Shown: positions 8,554 to 16,805 of the stretch, piece by piece
How the letters are laid out: each line of letters starts with the position of its first letter
Position numbering within the stretch: the first letter of the stretch is position 1
From: Rhodophyticola porphyridii
GTDB taxonomy: Bacteria > Pseudomonadota > Alphaproteobacteria > Rhodobacterales > Rhodobacteraceae
Direction of reading: 5' to 3'
Length of the DNA stretch: 64,000 nt
Assembly: GCF_003688285.1 (NCBI RefSeq)
Contig: NZ_RCNT01000009.1
Coordinates: 117,000 to 180,999, forward strand
Made by a program: the position numbers and the translations under genes
The notes under the pieces: model-generated
The model's database searches: none
What the model was told of the DNA's origin: nothing
The model's input: the letters and a program-made list of their open reading frames with translations, nothing else

Positions 8554-9624
8554 TCAGGCCTCGTCGGGTGATTTCGGCAGGCGGGGAAGCGCCCGTGTCA
8601 TGTCGCCAAACGCGTCCGTATCCTCCGCGCCCTCCTTGCGCATCCCGAACAGCTGCAGGATCAGGCCGCCCCTGGCATCAAATGCCTCGATGCTGAGAGC
8701 GGGCCCGCGTTTCGTGGGCTTTTCCACCAGCCATGTCTCGGCAACATGATCGAGCCGCAGATGCAGGTTGAATCGTGAATCAAGCACGTTTTGCCATGGC
8801 CCCATTGCTTTCAGCGTCTCGATGCCGCCGCTGTGGATCTGAATGCAGCCCCGATTTCCGACAAAAACCATGACCGGTATGGCGCCTTCGGAACACGCGA
8901 TCAGCGCGTTGTTCAGTGCGCCGGGGGCCAGCGCTTCGGCAAAGGGCGCGCCCGCGATGTGATAGGCACCAAGCCGGTTCATCTTCATCCTGGACACGAG
9001 GCGCAGGAACTGATGAGTGTCGGTCATTCTGGCCCAGGCAGTGCGCAGTTCCTCCGTTTTCTCCGGACGGCTGCGCGGAGGCTCGACATCCTGGCGTGCC
9101 GCTGGCACGAGCCTGTCAGAGCGATCGCCGGTGGCAAGTGCGGCCACCAGACGGTCCCACGCGGCCAGATCGGTCCCGTCACGCGGGTAGATCTTGTGAA
9201 CCGCGTCGCCGCTTGCATCGAACACCTGCAAGCTTCTGGATGGGCCGGCATCGCGTTGATTGGTGACGGCAAAGGCATGAACCCAGCTTGACGGAAATAT
9301 CCGCAGGTCGATTTCCGCGCCCAGAACCATTGCGGCATGCGCGCCGGGATGGAATGTTTCGTAGCGACCCGTTCGCTCGTGCACCGCGCTGTCGTTGCGG
9401 GTGAGCGCCATCACCTCGCCGAGGGTACAGACCGCCGGCATCAGCCTGTCGGGATGCGCCTCGATCCGGGTTGCACAGTGTCCGATTTGCGCCGCGACCA
9501 GTTCGGCCTCGGTGACGCGCAGCTTTGTTGCCAGATCGCGGGCGCGAAGGCCTGTGTTTTCAGCCATCGCGTCGCGAAGTGCGGCGGGAGACATCGAGAT
9601 GTCGATCGTATCGGGGGAAGCCAT
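8554..9624 (-). CDS. hmuS: Hemin-degrading factor HmuS/HemS
   Basis: The product is a 356-aa cytoplasmic heme-handling protein with the duplicated HemS/ChuS domain. Examples are VMALTRNDSAVHERTGRYE in the first half and CIQIHSGGIETLKAMGPWQNVLD with DHVAETWLVEKPT in the second half. HemS-type proteins bind imported heme and, in several bacteria, break it down. The start at 9624 is chosen because AGAGG lies 8 nt upstream and the family starts here; the longer frame to 9801 runs through the intergenic region. It is divergent from the exbB-exbD-tonB operon, as expected for an iron-controlled heme uptake locus. Confidence 0.92.
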   Translation of the reverse strand: MASPDTIDISMSPAALRDAMAENTGLRARDLATKLRVTEAELVAAQIGHCATRIEAHPDRLMPAVCTLGEVMALTRNDSAVHERTGRYETFHPGAHAAMVLGAEIDLRIFPSSWVHAFAVTNQRDAGPSRSLQVFDASGDAVHKIYPRDGTDLAAWDRLVAALATGDRSDRLVPAARQDVEPPRSRPEKTEELRTAWARMTDTHQFLRLVSRMKMNRLGAYHIAGAPFAEALAPGALNNALIACSEGAIPVMVFVGNRGCIQIHSGGIETLKAMGPWQNVLDSRFNLHLRLDHVAETWLVEKPTKRGPALSIEAFDARGGLILQLFGMRKEGAEDTDAFGDMTRALPRLPKSPDEA

Positions 9625-9695
9625 GGCCGTATCCTCTTGCATGAAACTCGAAAGATGCGGGGTATCGGTCGATGCAGACCGGGCCTGGCTATTCT

Positions 9696-9710
9696 TGACA
9701 GTTTTTATCG
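9696..9710. promoter_or_regulatory. Candidate iron-responsive site between hmuS and the exbB-tonB operon
   Basis: The hmuS/exbB-operon intergenic region contains TTGACA (9695-9700) and the sequence TGACAGTTTTTATCG at 9696-9710. This matches the alphaproteobacterial iron-responsive core TGA-N9-TCA except for the last base. A better match exists in front of the receptor gene at 12698. The location is right for coordinated control of both divergent units. Confidence is limited by the one-base mismatch. Confidence 0.35.
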
Positions 9711-9827
9711 GCTTTCGTAGGAGGATCAAGTCGGGATATGAAAACTCCGACCCGATCGACCCGAAATCGCGCAAGCCCGTTTGGTGCCAGCCTGACCACA
9801 ACCCTGTTTCCAGATACAGGAGCGGAC

Positions 9828-10253
9828 ATGCTCACCCGGCTTTCACCCTATTCTCCTTTATCGTTCGCTCTGGCGCTGTTTGCGTCCGCGACCTCTTCGC
9901 AAGCACAGGACGCCGCCGCCGATGTCATGCTGGAGCTCAACCGAGTGGACCAGATCGACACCGCGTGTCGGTTGACCTTCATGGCCCGAAACGGCCTTGC
10001 GGAGGATATCGGGAGCTTTGCGCTGGAAACGGTTCTGATCGATGCCGAGGGCCGGGTGGCGCAACTGACGGTGTTCGATTTCGGGGCGCTGCCGGCCGGC
10101 ACGCCGCGTGTCCGGCAATTCGATCTGGCGGAGCTGCGCTGCGATACGCTTGGCCGGGTGTTGATCAACGGTGTCGCGGAATGTGCCGGACCCGTCGATT
10201 GCGCCGAACGTTTGAGGTTCGAAACACGCACCGAGCTGGAGCTGATCGGATGA
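9828..10253 (+). CDS. Hypothetical periplasmic protein of the heme/TonB operon
   Basis: The product is a 141-aa secreted protein with a Sec signal (hydrophobic stretch FALALFASATSSQAQ, cleavage likely after the alanine-rich end near residue 27). The mature part is a small predicted beta-rich domain with four cysteines (TACRLTF, ELRCDTLG, VAECAGPVDCAE), possibly disulfide bonded. AGGAG lies at 9818-9822, so the ATG at 9828 is preferred over an upstream ATG at 9738. Its stop overlaps the start of exbB (ATGA). I do not recognise a named function. First-gene position suggests an accessory to TonB energy transduction or heme uptake. Confidence 0.8.
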   Translation: MLTRLSPYSPLSFALALFASATSSQAQDAAADVMLELNRVDQIDTACRLTFMARNGLAEDIGSFALETVLIDAEGRVAQLTVFDFGALPAGTPRVRQFDLAELRCDTLGRVLINGVAECAGPVDCAERLRFETRTELELIG

Positions 10254-10933
10254 CGGGCCTGCAATTCACCACCGACCGCCTGACCGATCTGCTAGATCTG
10301 GGCGGGCCGGTCATCGCGCTTCTGCTGGCGCTGTCGGTTCTGGTCCTTGCGGTGATCTTCTACAAGCTTTGGCAGTTCATGACATTGGGTGTCGGACGAC
10401 ATCGCGCGATAGACCGGGCGATGGCCGCATGGGACGCGGGCCAGAGGGAACAGGCCGCAATGCTGCTGTCGGAAAGCCGCAACCATCTTGCCCCGGTCCT
10501 GGCCGAGGCACTGGCAGGCGACCCGGAGCTCAAACCCCGGCTTGCCGCCATGGCGGAGGCGCGGCTGGCCAGGGTCGAAAGCGGTTTCCGGCTGCTCGAC
10601 AGCATCGCACAGGTCGCCCCACTTCTGGGCCTCTTCGGAACCGTGCTTGGCATGATCGATGCGTTCCGCGCGCTGCAGGCCGCGGGCGATGCGGTCGATC
10701 CGTCCGTTCTGGCCGGTGGCATCTGGGTGGCACTTCTGACCACGGCGGCGGGTCTGGCTCTTGCCATGCCGACAGCGCTGGCGCTCACCTGGCTGGAAAG
10801 CCGTGCGGCGCGGGACCGGGCCCGCGCGGATCTGGCATTGGAGGCGTTGTTCAGGCCGCTATCCTCGCGCAGAAACCGCCAACCCGCGGTGCAGGGCCAT
10901 CACGGGCGCTTGGAATTCGCCGATGCCCATTAG
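10250..10933 (+). CDS. exbB: MotA/TolQ/ExbB family proton channel
   Basis: The product is a 227-aa inner-membrane protein with three predicted helices (about residues 18-42, 120-145 and 160-185). The ExbB/TolQ signature IAQVAPLLGLFGTVLGMIDA is followed by LAGGIWVALLTTAAGLALAM. ExbB forms the proton channel that powers TonB. The start overlaps the preceding stop (ATGA) and the 3' end overlaps the first exbD by 11 nt. Together with exbD and tonB it energises the heme receptor encoded at 12797. Confidence 0.9.
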   Translation: MTGLQFTTDRLTDLLDLGGPVIALLLALSVLVLAVIFYKLWQFMTLGVGRHRAIDRAMAAWDAGQREQAAMLLSESRNHLAPVLAEALAGDPELKPRLAAMAEARLARVESGFRLLDSIAQVAPLLGLFGTVLGMIDAFRALQAAGDAVDPSVLAGGIWVALLTTAAGLALAMPTALALTWLESRAARDRARADLALEALFRPLSSRRNRQPAVQGHHGRLEFADAH

Positions 10934-11306
10934 GGGTACCGCGTTCCGGCGGCGGCCAGCGGCGCTGACCCCGCTGATCGATGTCATCTTTCTGCTTCTG
11001 CTGTTCTTCATGCTCAGTTCCACCTTCACACGCTTTGCCGAACTGCCATTGCAGAACGCAGGCGGCGATGCGGAACCGGGCGGGTCACCTCCGGTTTTCC
11101 TGCGGCTGGAGCCCGACGGGTTGAGCCTGAACGGTGACGCGGTCACGTTTGACACGTTGTCCGCAGCGCTGTTCGAGCGCAGACCGCCGGGCAAGACAGT
11201 GACACTGCTTCTGGCAGTGGGCGGGGAGGTCTCGTCCCAACGTCTCGTCGATCTTCTGGTTCTGCTCCGGGCAAAGCCTTGGCTTGCCGTCAGCGTGTTG
11301 GGATAG
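10923..11306 (+). CDS. exbD: ExbD/TolR family protein (first copy)
   Basis: The product is a 127-aa biopolymer-transport protein with a short cytoplasmic N-terminus and one helix at about residues 15-35. The hallmark LTPLIDVIFLLLLFFMLSS contains the proton-conducting aspartate (Asp20), and a periplasmic domain follows. The ATG at 10923 lies inside the 3' end of exbB, so the genes are translationally coupled. A second, divergent ExbD-like protein follows immediately, and the two may form a heteromer. Confidence 0.9.
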   Translation: MPIRGTAFRRRPAALTPLIDVIFLLLLFFMLSSTFTRFAELPLQNAGGDAEPGGSPPVFLRLEPDGLSLNGDAVTFDTLSAALFERRPPGKTVTLLLAVGGEVSSQRLVDLLVLLRAKPWLAVSVLG

Positions 11307-11311
11307 CGGCC

Positions 11312-11707
11312 ATGGCCCTTGCTTCACCCCGTAAACGACGCCGCGCCGAACCGATGATTGCGCTGATCAATATCGTGTTCTTGATGTTGGTCTTCTTTCT
11401 CGTCGCGGCCGCCGTCGCGCCGCCCCTTGACCGCGAGGTCCGGCTGGCGAGAACCGATCAGCTTGAGGGTCGTTCACCGCCCGATGCGGCTGTTATCCGA
11501 GCCGACGGCAGGCTGATGTTTCGGGGCGCGGAAATCACCTCGGAGGCCTATCTTGCCGCGCGCCTTTCGGAGCAGGAAGACGCGGTCGCCCTGCGGCTGA
11601 TCCCAGATCGGGATCTGCCCGCCATCCGGCTGATCGAAATCGCAGGCGAACTCCGCGCATCCGGGGCGTCGGATATCCGGATCGTCACCGAACGGGGGCT
11701 CAGGTGA
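11312..11707 (+). CDS. ExbD/TolR family protein (second copy)
   Basis: The product is a 131-aa ExbD-like protein with a helix at about residues 13-36. The family position equivalent to the proton-carrying Asp in PLIDVIF reads MIALINIVFLMLVFF here: the aspartate is replaced by asparagine (Asn19). That suggests this copy is not a proton carrier itself and works alongside the first ExbD. The start at 11312 follows the previous stop by five bases. The stop overlaps the GTG start of tonB. Confidence 0.85.
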   Translation: MALASPRKRRRAEPMIALINIVFLMLVFFLVAAAVAPPLDREVRLARTDQLEGRSPPDAAVIRADGRLMFRGAEITSEAYLAARLSEQEDAVALRLIPDRDLPAIRLIEIAGELRASGASDIRIVTERGLR

Positions 11708-12666
11708 GAGGCCGGACGCTTTGGGGGGTGGGGCTGGCGGGCGCCGCATCAGTTTTTGTCCACGGTCTGGGGTTGCTTGTCGCGCCGGTCGCACCTGTCT
11801 CCATGCCGGGCGGCGGTCCGGCACAGATCGCCATGATCGGCGACAATTTCAGGGATGCCGCAACCGGGATCGTCCATAGCGCTCCGGATCGGACGCAAAC
11901 GACCCCGATGGAACCCGTGGCGGATCGTGTCGGGGCGGCGCCGCCCCTGCCGCTTGCGCCTGCCACAATCCAGTCAGCGACCCTTCAAAGCCCGCCAGCG
12001 CCGGAACAGGTCGTGCGCGCGCACTCCGCGCCGATTGTCCCTGATGCAATCCCGGTTCTGCCCGCGACGCCGGTTTCGGCCCTCCCTACGGAAAGGGTGG
12101 TGGCCGCTGCGCCTTCGCCAGAAGTGACCGTGACATCGGCGCCGGTTCCGGAGCGGGTGGTCGGCCGTGCCGCGCCGGTCGAACAGACGCCAGGCGCAGA
12201 CACGCCGCGCCCGATCCCGCGCGCCGAACGCCCGCCCATACCGGCCCCGGTCGCTCCGGAGCCTGCACGTACGCCGCCGCCAGCGGCAATGGCATCGCAA
12301 GGTAATGCCGACGCCAACGCCCGGGCCGGTCAATCCTCCGGCGAAGCCCGGGGCCGGTCCGCGCAAAGTCGCGAAGCTGGCGCCGGCCAAAACGTGCGGT
12401 CAGGTCGGGGGGCTGCCCAGTATCCGTCCCTCATCACCCGCCATCTGAGCCAAGTGCGCTGGCCCGTGACGGGGTTCGACGGAACGTCGGTGATCCGCTT
12501 CACCGTGGGCGATACCGGCGCTCTCTCGGCTATCTCGGTGCTGCACAGTTCCGGAAATGCGGAGTTTGACAGTCTGGCACTGAACCTGGTGCGCAATGCG
12601 GCCCCTTTCCCCGCTCCGCCGCCGGGTGCGCAACGCACATTTAACGTTCCGATCAGAAAGCGTTGA
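11704..12666 (+). CDS. tonB: TonB family energy transducer
   Basis: The product is a 320-aa TonB protein: an N-terminal membrane anchor (about residues 5-25), a long Pro/Ala-rich periplasmic spanner (about residues 60-200), and a C-terminal TonB domain with YPSLITRHLSQVRWP and AISVLHSSGNAEFDSLAL. The start is GTG at 11704, overlapping the second exbD stop by 3 nt. It links ExbB-ExbD in the inner membrane to TonB-dependent receptors, probably the heme receptor 130 nt downstream. Confidence 0.9.
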   Translation: MRGRTLWGVGLAGAASVFVHGLGLLVAPVAPVSMPGGGPAQIAMIGDNFRDAATGIVHSAPDRTQTTPMEPVADRVGAAPPLPLAPATIQSATLQSPPAPEQVVRAHSAPIVPDAIPVLPATPVSALPTERVVAAAPSPEVTVTSAPVPERVVGRAAPVEQTPGADTPRPIPRAERPPIPAPVAPEPARTPPPAAMASQGNADANARAGQSSGEARGRSAQSREAGAGQNVRSGRGAAQYPSLITRHLSQVRWPVTGFDGTSVIRFTVGDTGALSAISVLHSSGNAEFDSLALNLVRNAAPFPAPPPGAQRTFNVPIRKR

Positions 12667-12696
12667 TCGGAGTAGACTATATTATCATCCCAATAC

Positions 12697-12725
12697 TTGA
12701 CTTAATCTGTCAGGATTCTTTAAAG
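12697..12725 (+). promoter_or_regulatory. Promoter with iron-box-like palindrome upstream of heme receptor
   Basis: TTGACT (12697-12702) and TTAAAG (12720-12725), 17 nt apart, form a plausible sigma-70-type promoter. Overlapping the -35 is TGA-CTTAATCTG-TCA at 12698-12712, an exact fit to the TGA-N9-TCA core described for RirA-type iron regulation in alphaproteobacteria; TGAC and GTCA are inverted half-sites. A repressor bound here would block the promoter when iron is plentiful. The regulator itself is not in the window. Confidence 0.5.
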
Positions 12726-12796
12726 GACGGACAAGGCTCGCGACCCACCCCATGGCAGGTCCCGCGACAGGGACAGTCAACACATGGGGGAATATG

Positions 12797-14791
12797 ATGC
12801 ATCGCAGCATATTGACGATGACCACTGCACTTCTGGCAACCGGGATCACCTGGCAGGCACGGGCGCAGGACGACGGTTTCACACTCGATCCGATCCTGCT
12901 GAACTCCGCTTTCCGGGACGAACGCGCGCTTCTGGATACGCCCGTATCCGTATCGGTCGTGGAAGGCGAGACGCTGGAAAATCGACAGGCCGGAGATTTT
13001 CAGGAACTGATCGGCGATGTGCCCGGCCTGTCGATAGATGGTGGCCCGCGCGGCATCTCACAGGAGCCGAACATCCGCGGGTTCCGCGACGAACAGATCG
13101 TGCTGCGTTTCGATGGTGGGCGGTTCAATTTCGGGCAGGCCCATCGGGGGCGGTTCTTCGTCGATCCCGATCTGGTGCAACGGGTCGAGGTGATCCGCGG
13201 CGGGGGCTCGACCCTGTTCGGATCGGGGGCGCTTGGCGGCGTCATCTCGGTCGAAACCCGCGATGTCTCGGATCTGCTGGCGCCCGGGCGGACCATGGGC
13301 GGCCGCCTAAGCCTTGGCTATTCGTCGAACGGGGATGCGGTCAACGCCAGTTCGACCGTCTTCGCGGATTGGGGGGCATGGGATGCGATGCTGTTCCTTG
13401 GTGCGCGCCAGCTTGGTGAAAACATGGAGTCGGGCGGCGGCGCGGAGATCCCGTTTTCGGAGATCGACCTTGTAAATGGACTGATCAAGGTCGGGTTCGA
13501 GCCAAGCGCCGACAGCCGGATCGAGCTAAGCTTCTCGGCCTTCGAGGACGAGGGGCTGACGCCGGCCAATTCCAGCGGAAATCCGGACCCGGGCCGTGGC
13601 AACCCCATTGTAGAGCGGGAGGCAAGCGTCCGGAGTTTTCGGCTGAGCTGGGATTATGCGCCCTCCGGCTCGGATGCCGTCGATCTCTCGGTTCTGATTT
13701 ATGGTGAACAGCTCGATATCACCGAAAACCGCGTTGACGTCTCGCGTCTGGACGAAACGCGCTATGACACCATCGGGCTGGAAGTCACCAACCGATCGCG
13801 CCTTGATTTCGGTGTGCCCATTGATCTGGTCTACGGCTTCGAAATGTTTCGGGATACCCAGGAGGGGTTGCGTGATGGTGCGCCGCGCGGGGCCTTCCCC
13901 AATGCGGAAGCCACGACCATCGGCATCTTCACCGAAGCCACGATGGAACTGAGCCCGCAATTCGATCTGATCGCGGGTCTGCGATTTGACCAATACGAAC
14001 GCGACCCGGATGATCCTTCGCTGGCCGAAGTGTCCGAGACATTCTTCTCGCCGCGGATCGGGTTCAGCTATCGGCCGGTCGAAGACTGGCAGATTTACGG
14101 AAATCTCGCCCGTGCCTTCCGCGCGCCGTCGCTGAGCGAGCTTTACAGTTCAGGGCTGCATTTTCCGGGTCGGCCGAACAACTTTTTCGTGCCGAACCCC
14201 GATCTCAAGCCGGAGGAATCCACACAAGTGGAGCTTGGCGCCCGGTTTGAGCGTGGCGGCGTCTGGCAGTCAAACGACCGGCTGAGCTTTGCGGCGAATG
14301 TCTACTTCGCGGATGTGGAGAACTACATCGAGCAAATAGTCGACATAGCCGGCGGGACGACCAGCAGCGGCAATGTGGATGCCCAACTTTGGGGCTTCGA
14401 GGCCGAGGCCGAGTACGACGCTGAAACATGGTTCCTCGGCGCGGGCATCGGCATCGCGCGTGGCGAGGGGGATGACGGCGACTGGCTCGGCTCGATCCCG
14501 CAGGACCGGCTCACACTGCATGGTGGCTTCCGGCCGAATGACGCATGGGAACTCGGCACGCGCGCGACATTCGCCGCGGAGCAGGACCGGGTGCCGACGA
14601 CTGGGTCGGTAGGGCCCTCCTACGAGGTTCTGGATCTCTATGCGACCTTCGCTCCCGACCGCGGCCCGCTGGCCAATGGCACGTTCCGCATCGGCGTCGA
14701 CAACCTTTTCGACGAGACCTACCAGATTTATCCCAACGGCCTGTCGCAGCCGGGACGGACGCTTGAGATCTCGGCGACCTTCACCTTCTGA
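12797..14791 (+). CDS. TonB-dependent heme receptor (HmuR/HutA type)
   Basis: The product is an approximately 664-aa outer-membrane receptor: signal peptide (residues 1-24, ending ARAQ), plug domain (PVSVSVVEGETL, RGFRDEQIVLRFDGGRF, RVEVIRGGGSTLFGSGALGG) and a beta-barrel ending in the terminal aromatic FTF. The heme-receptor boxes FRAPSLSELY and NPDLKPEES flank a segment with a candidate heme-ligand histidine (SGLHFPGRP), as in HemR-type receptors. An alternative ATG lies 3 nt upstream at 12794; GGGGGAA provides the ribosome site. With hmuS and tonB-exbBD it completes outer-membrane heme capture. No heme ABC transporter is present in this window. Confidence 0.93.
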   Translation: MHRSILTMTTALLATGITWQARAQDDGFTLDPILLNSAFRDERALLDTPVSVSVVEGETLENRQAGDFQELIGDVPGLSIDGGPRGISQEPNIRGFRDEQIVLRFDGGRFNFGQAHRGRFFVDPDLVQRVEVIRGGGSTLFGSGALGGVISVETRDVSDLLAPGRTMGGRLSLGYSSNGDAVNASSTVFADWGAWDAMLFLGARQLGENMESGGGAEIPFSEIDLVNGLIKVGFEPSADSRIELSFSAFEDEGLTPANSSGNPDPGRGNPIVEREASVRSFRLSWDYAPSGSDAVDLSVLIYGEQLDITENRVDVSRLDETRYDTIGLEVTNRSRLDFGVPIDLVYGFEMFRDTQEGLRDGAPRGAFPNAEATTIGIFTEATMELSPQFDLIAGLRFDQYERDPDDPSLAEVSETFFSPRIGFSYRPVEDWQIYGNLARAFRAPSLSELYSSGLHFPGRPNNFFVPNPDLKPEESTQVELGARFERGGVWQSNDRLSFAANVYFADVENYIEQIVDIAGGTTSSGNVDAQLWGFEAEAEYDAETWFLGAGIGIARGEGDDGDWLGSIPQDRLTLHGGFRPNDAWELGTRATFAAEQDRVPTTGSVGPSYEVLDLYATFAPDRGPLANGTFRIGVDNLFDETYQIYPNGLSQPGRTLEISATFTF

Positions 14792-14822
14792 CCAATGTGC
14801 CCGAGTCTCCCGAGATCGGCAC

Positions 14823-14856
14823 CCCCCGCAGCCATCACACCGGCTGCGGGGGTTTA
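14823..14856 (+). terminator. Rho-independent terminator after the heme receptor gene
   Basis: An 11-bp perfect stem, CCCCCGCAGCC (14823-14833) and GGCTGCGGGGG (14842-14852), with an 8-nt loop is followed by TTTAT. It lies 32 nt past the receptor stop and separates it from the convergent nadE. Confidence 0.85.
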
Positions 14857-14954
14857 TCTCCCGCGCCTTTGCCCGCCGCGGACCGAAGGGGCATAAAACG
14901 AGGCAGGCCGCACCGATCGATCCCCCCCTATAATCTGTGTCTCCGGAACGGCGA

Positions 14955-16619
14955 CTAGCCCTGTCCGTCGTCGCGCCACTGGTTGACGATCGGATACCGC
15001 CGGTCGAGCCAGAAAGCGCGCTCGGTCAGGCGGGCGCCTGGTGCGGACTGGAACCGTTTGTATTCGCTGATATAAATCAGATGTTCGATCTTCTTCACCG
15101 TTTCACGGTCATGGCCCTTGGCCACGCAATCGGCGACGGAGGCTTCCTTGTCGATCAACATCTCCAGAATGTCGTCGAGAACCTCATAGGGCGGCAGGCT
15201 GTCCTCGTCCTTCTGGTTCTCACGCAACTCCGCCGTGGGCGGTTTCTCGATGATGCGTGGCGGGATCACCTCGCCCTCGGGGCCCTTCATCCATGGCCGG
15301 TGATTAGCATTGCGCCAGCGGCACGTCTCGAACACCCGCGTCTTGTAGAGATCCTTGATCGGGTTATAACCGCCCGCCATGTCGCCATAGATCGTCGCAT
15401 AGCCTACCGCGACCTCCGATTTGTTGCCCGTGGTCAGTAGCATCTCGCCGAACTTGTTCGACAGCGCCATCAGGATCACGCCACGCAGGCGGGATTGGAT
15501 GTTTTCCTCGGCGATGCCCGGCTGTGTCCCGTTGAAAAGCGGGCCCAGGGCCTCGGTCACCGCGGCGCGGGGCCCCGAGATCGGAACAGTGTCGAGTTTG
15601 GTGCCAAGGCGTTTCGCCAGATCGGCGGCGTCTTCCAGCGAGGTTTCGGAGGTGTATTCCGAGGGCAGCATGACGCAGCGCACATTCTCCGCGCCAAGCG
15701 CGTCGGTGGCGATGGTCGCCACAATGGCACTGTCGATCCCGCCCGAGAGCCCGAGGACGACCTTGGAAAACCCGGCCTTGGCGAGGTAATCCCGCGTCGC
15801 CTCCACCATCACGCGGTAATCGGCTTCCCAGGCATCGGGAAGCCTGGCCTTGTCTGCATCCAGCGCGCGCCAGCCTGCATCGGTTTCTTCGAAATCGACA
15901 TGGAAGAGCCCCTCCTCGAAGGCGGGCATCTGATGGGTCAGTACGCCCCCGGGGTTCAGCACGAAACTGGCGCCGTCGAAGACCTGATCATCCTGGCCGC
16001 CAAGCAGATTGAGATAGACAAGCGGCAGCCCGGTTTCGACAACGCGGGACACCATCAGCATCTGACGGAGCGCGAACTTGCCCCGGTGGTAGGGCGAGCC
16101 GTTTGGAACCAGCAGGATCTCGGCCCCGGTTTCGGCGAGCGTCTCGGTGACATCCTCGAACCAGGCATCTTCGCATATGGGTACGCCGATCCGCACCGGA
16201 CCGATCCTGACCGGTCCCGCGGGGTCGCCGGCATGGTAATACCGCTTCTCGTCAAAGACGTTGGAGTTCGGCAGGTGATGTTTGAGCACCTGAGCACTGA
16301 TTTGCCCGTCCTGGAGAATGAAATAGGCGTTGAAAGGTTTGTCAGCGGCCGGCAGCGGGCCGCCGATGCCAATAGCCGGGCCGTCGGCGCAATCCTCTGC
16401 AAGCTGTTGCAGCACGCGCTGCACATCCGCGGCGAAGGCGGGTTTGCGCACCAGATCCTGCAACTGGTAGCCGGTGACGAACATCTCGGGAAAGGCGATC
16501 ATGTCGGCACCGGCCGCCTTCGCCTCTTGCCATGCAGCGCGCGCCTTGGCGGCGTTGCCGGCAAGATCCCCCACGGTGGGGTTCAGTTGCGCCAGGGTCA
16601 GGCGGAAGGTCTGGGCCAT
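14955..16619 (-). CDS. nadE: Glutamine-dependent NAD(+) synthetase
   Basis: The product is a 554-aa two-domain enzyme that makes NAD from nicotinate adenine dinucleotide using glutamine-derived ammonia. The N-terminal nitrilase-type glutaminase (about residues 1-260) shows the catalytic elements FPEMFVTGY, KHHLPN and PICEDAWF. The C-terminal synthetase has the P-loop-like VVLGLSGGIDSA near residue 290 and TTGNKSE. ATG 16619 is preferred over GTG 16628. It is convergent with the heme receptor gene and divergent from the MORN gene. Confidence 0.95.
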   Translation of the reverse strand: MAQTFRLTLAQLNPTVGDLAGNAAKARAAWQEAKAAGADMIAFPEMFVTGYQLQDLVRKPAFAADVQRVLQQLAEDCADGPAIGIGGPLPAADKPFNAYFILQDGQISAQVLKHHLPNSNVFDEKRYYHAGDPAGPVRIGPVRIGVPICEDAWFEDVTETLAETGAEILLVPNGSPYHRGKFALRQMLMVSRVVETGLPLVYLNLLGGQDDQVFDGASFVLNPGGVLTHQMPAFEEGLFHVDFEETDAGWRALDADKARLPDAWEADYRVMVEATRDYLAKAGFSKVVLGLSGGIDSAIVATIATDALGAENVRCVMLPSEYTSETSLEDAADLAKRLGTKLDTVPISGPRAAVTEALGPLFNGTQPGIAEENIQSRLRGVILMALSNKFGEMLLTTGNKSEVAVGYATIYGDMAGGYNPIKDLYKTRVFETCRWRNANHRPWMKGPEGEVIPPRIIEKPPTAELRENQKDEDSLPPYEVLDDILEMLIDKEASVADCVAKGHDRETVKKIEHLIYISEYKRFQSAPGARLTERAFWLDRRYPIVNQWRDDGQG

Positions 16620-16805
16620 CGGGGTCACACTTTCGGCAATCTCTGTGGGGCTGGTTTAGCAGAACGGCGCGCAGGGCCAAGCCATGGTGCAGCTCTTGCC
16701 CGTGAAATGCATTGCGAGCCCCCGGGTCCTCACCTAGGTTTGGGACGGATCAGGACAACAGGATCGAAACGGGGAGAGCGTAACGTGCATAAGCCGGGGT
16801 GGGGT

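Noticed and set aside
15495..16805. Upstream extension of the MORN-protein frame (437 codons)
   Set aside because: Runs antisense through nadE; the signal peptide at ATG 16806 defines the real start.
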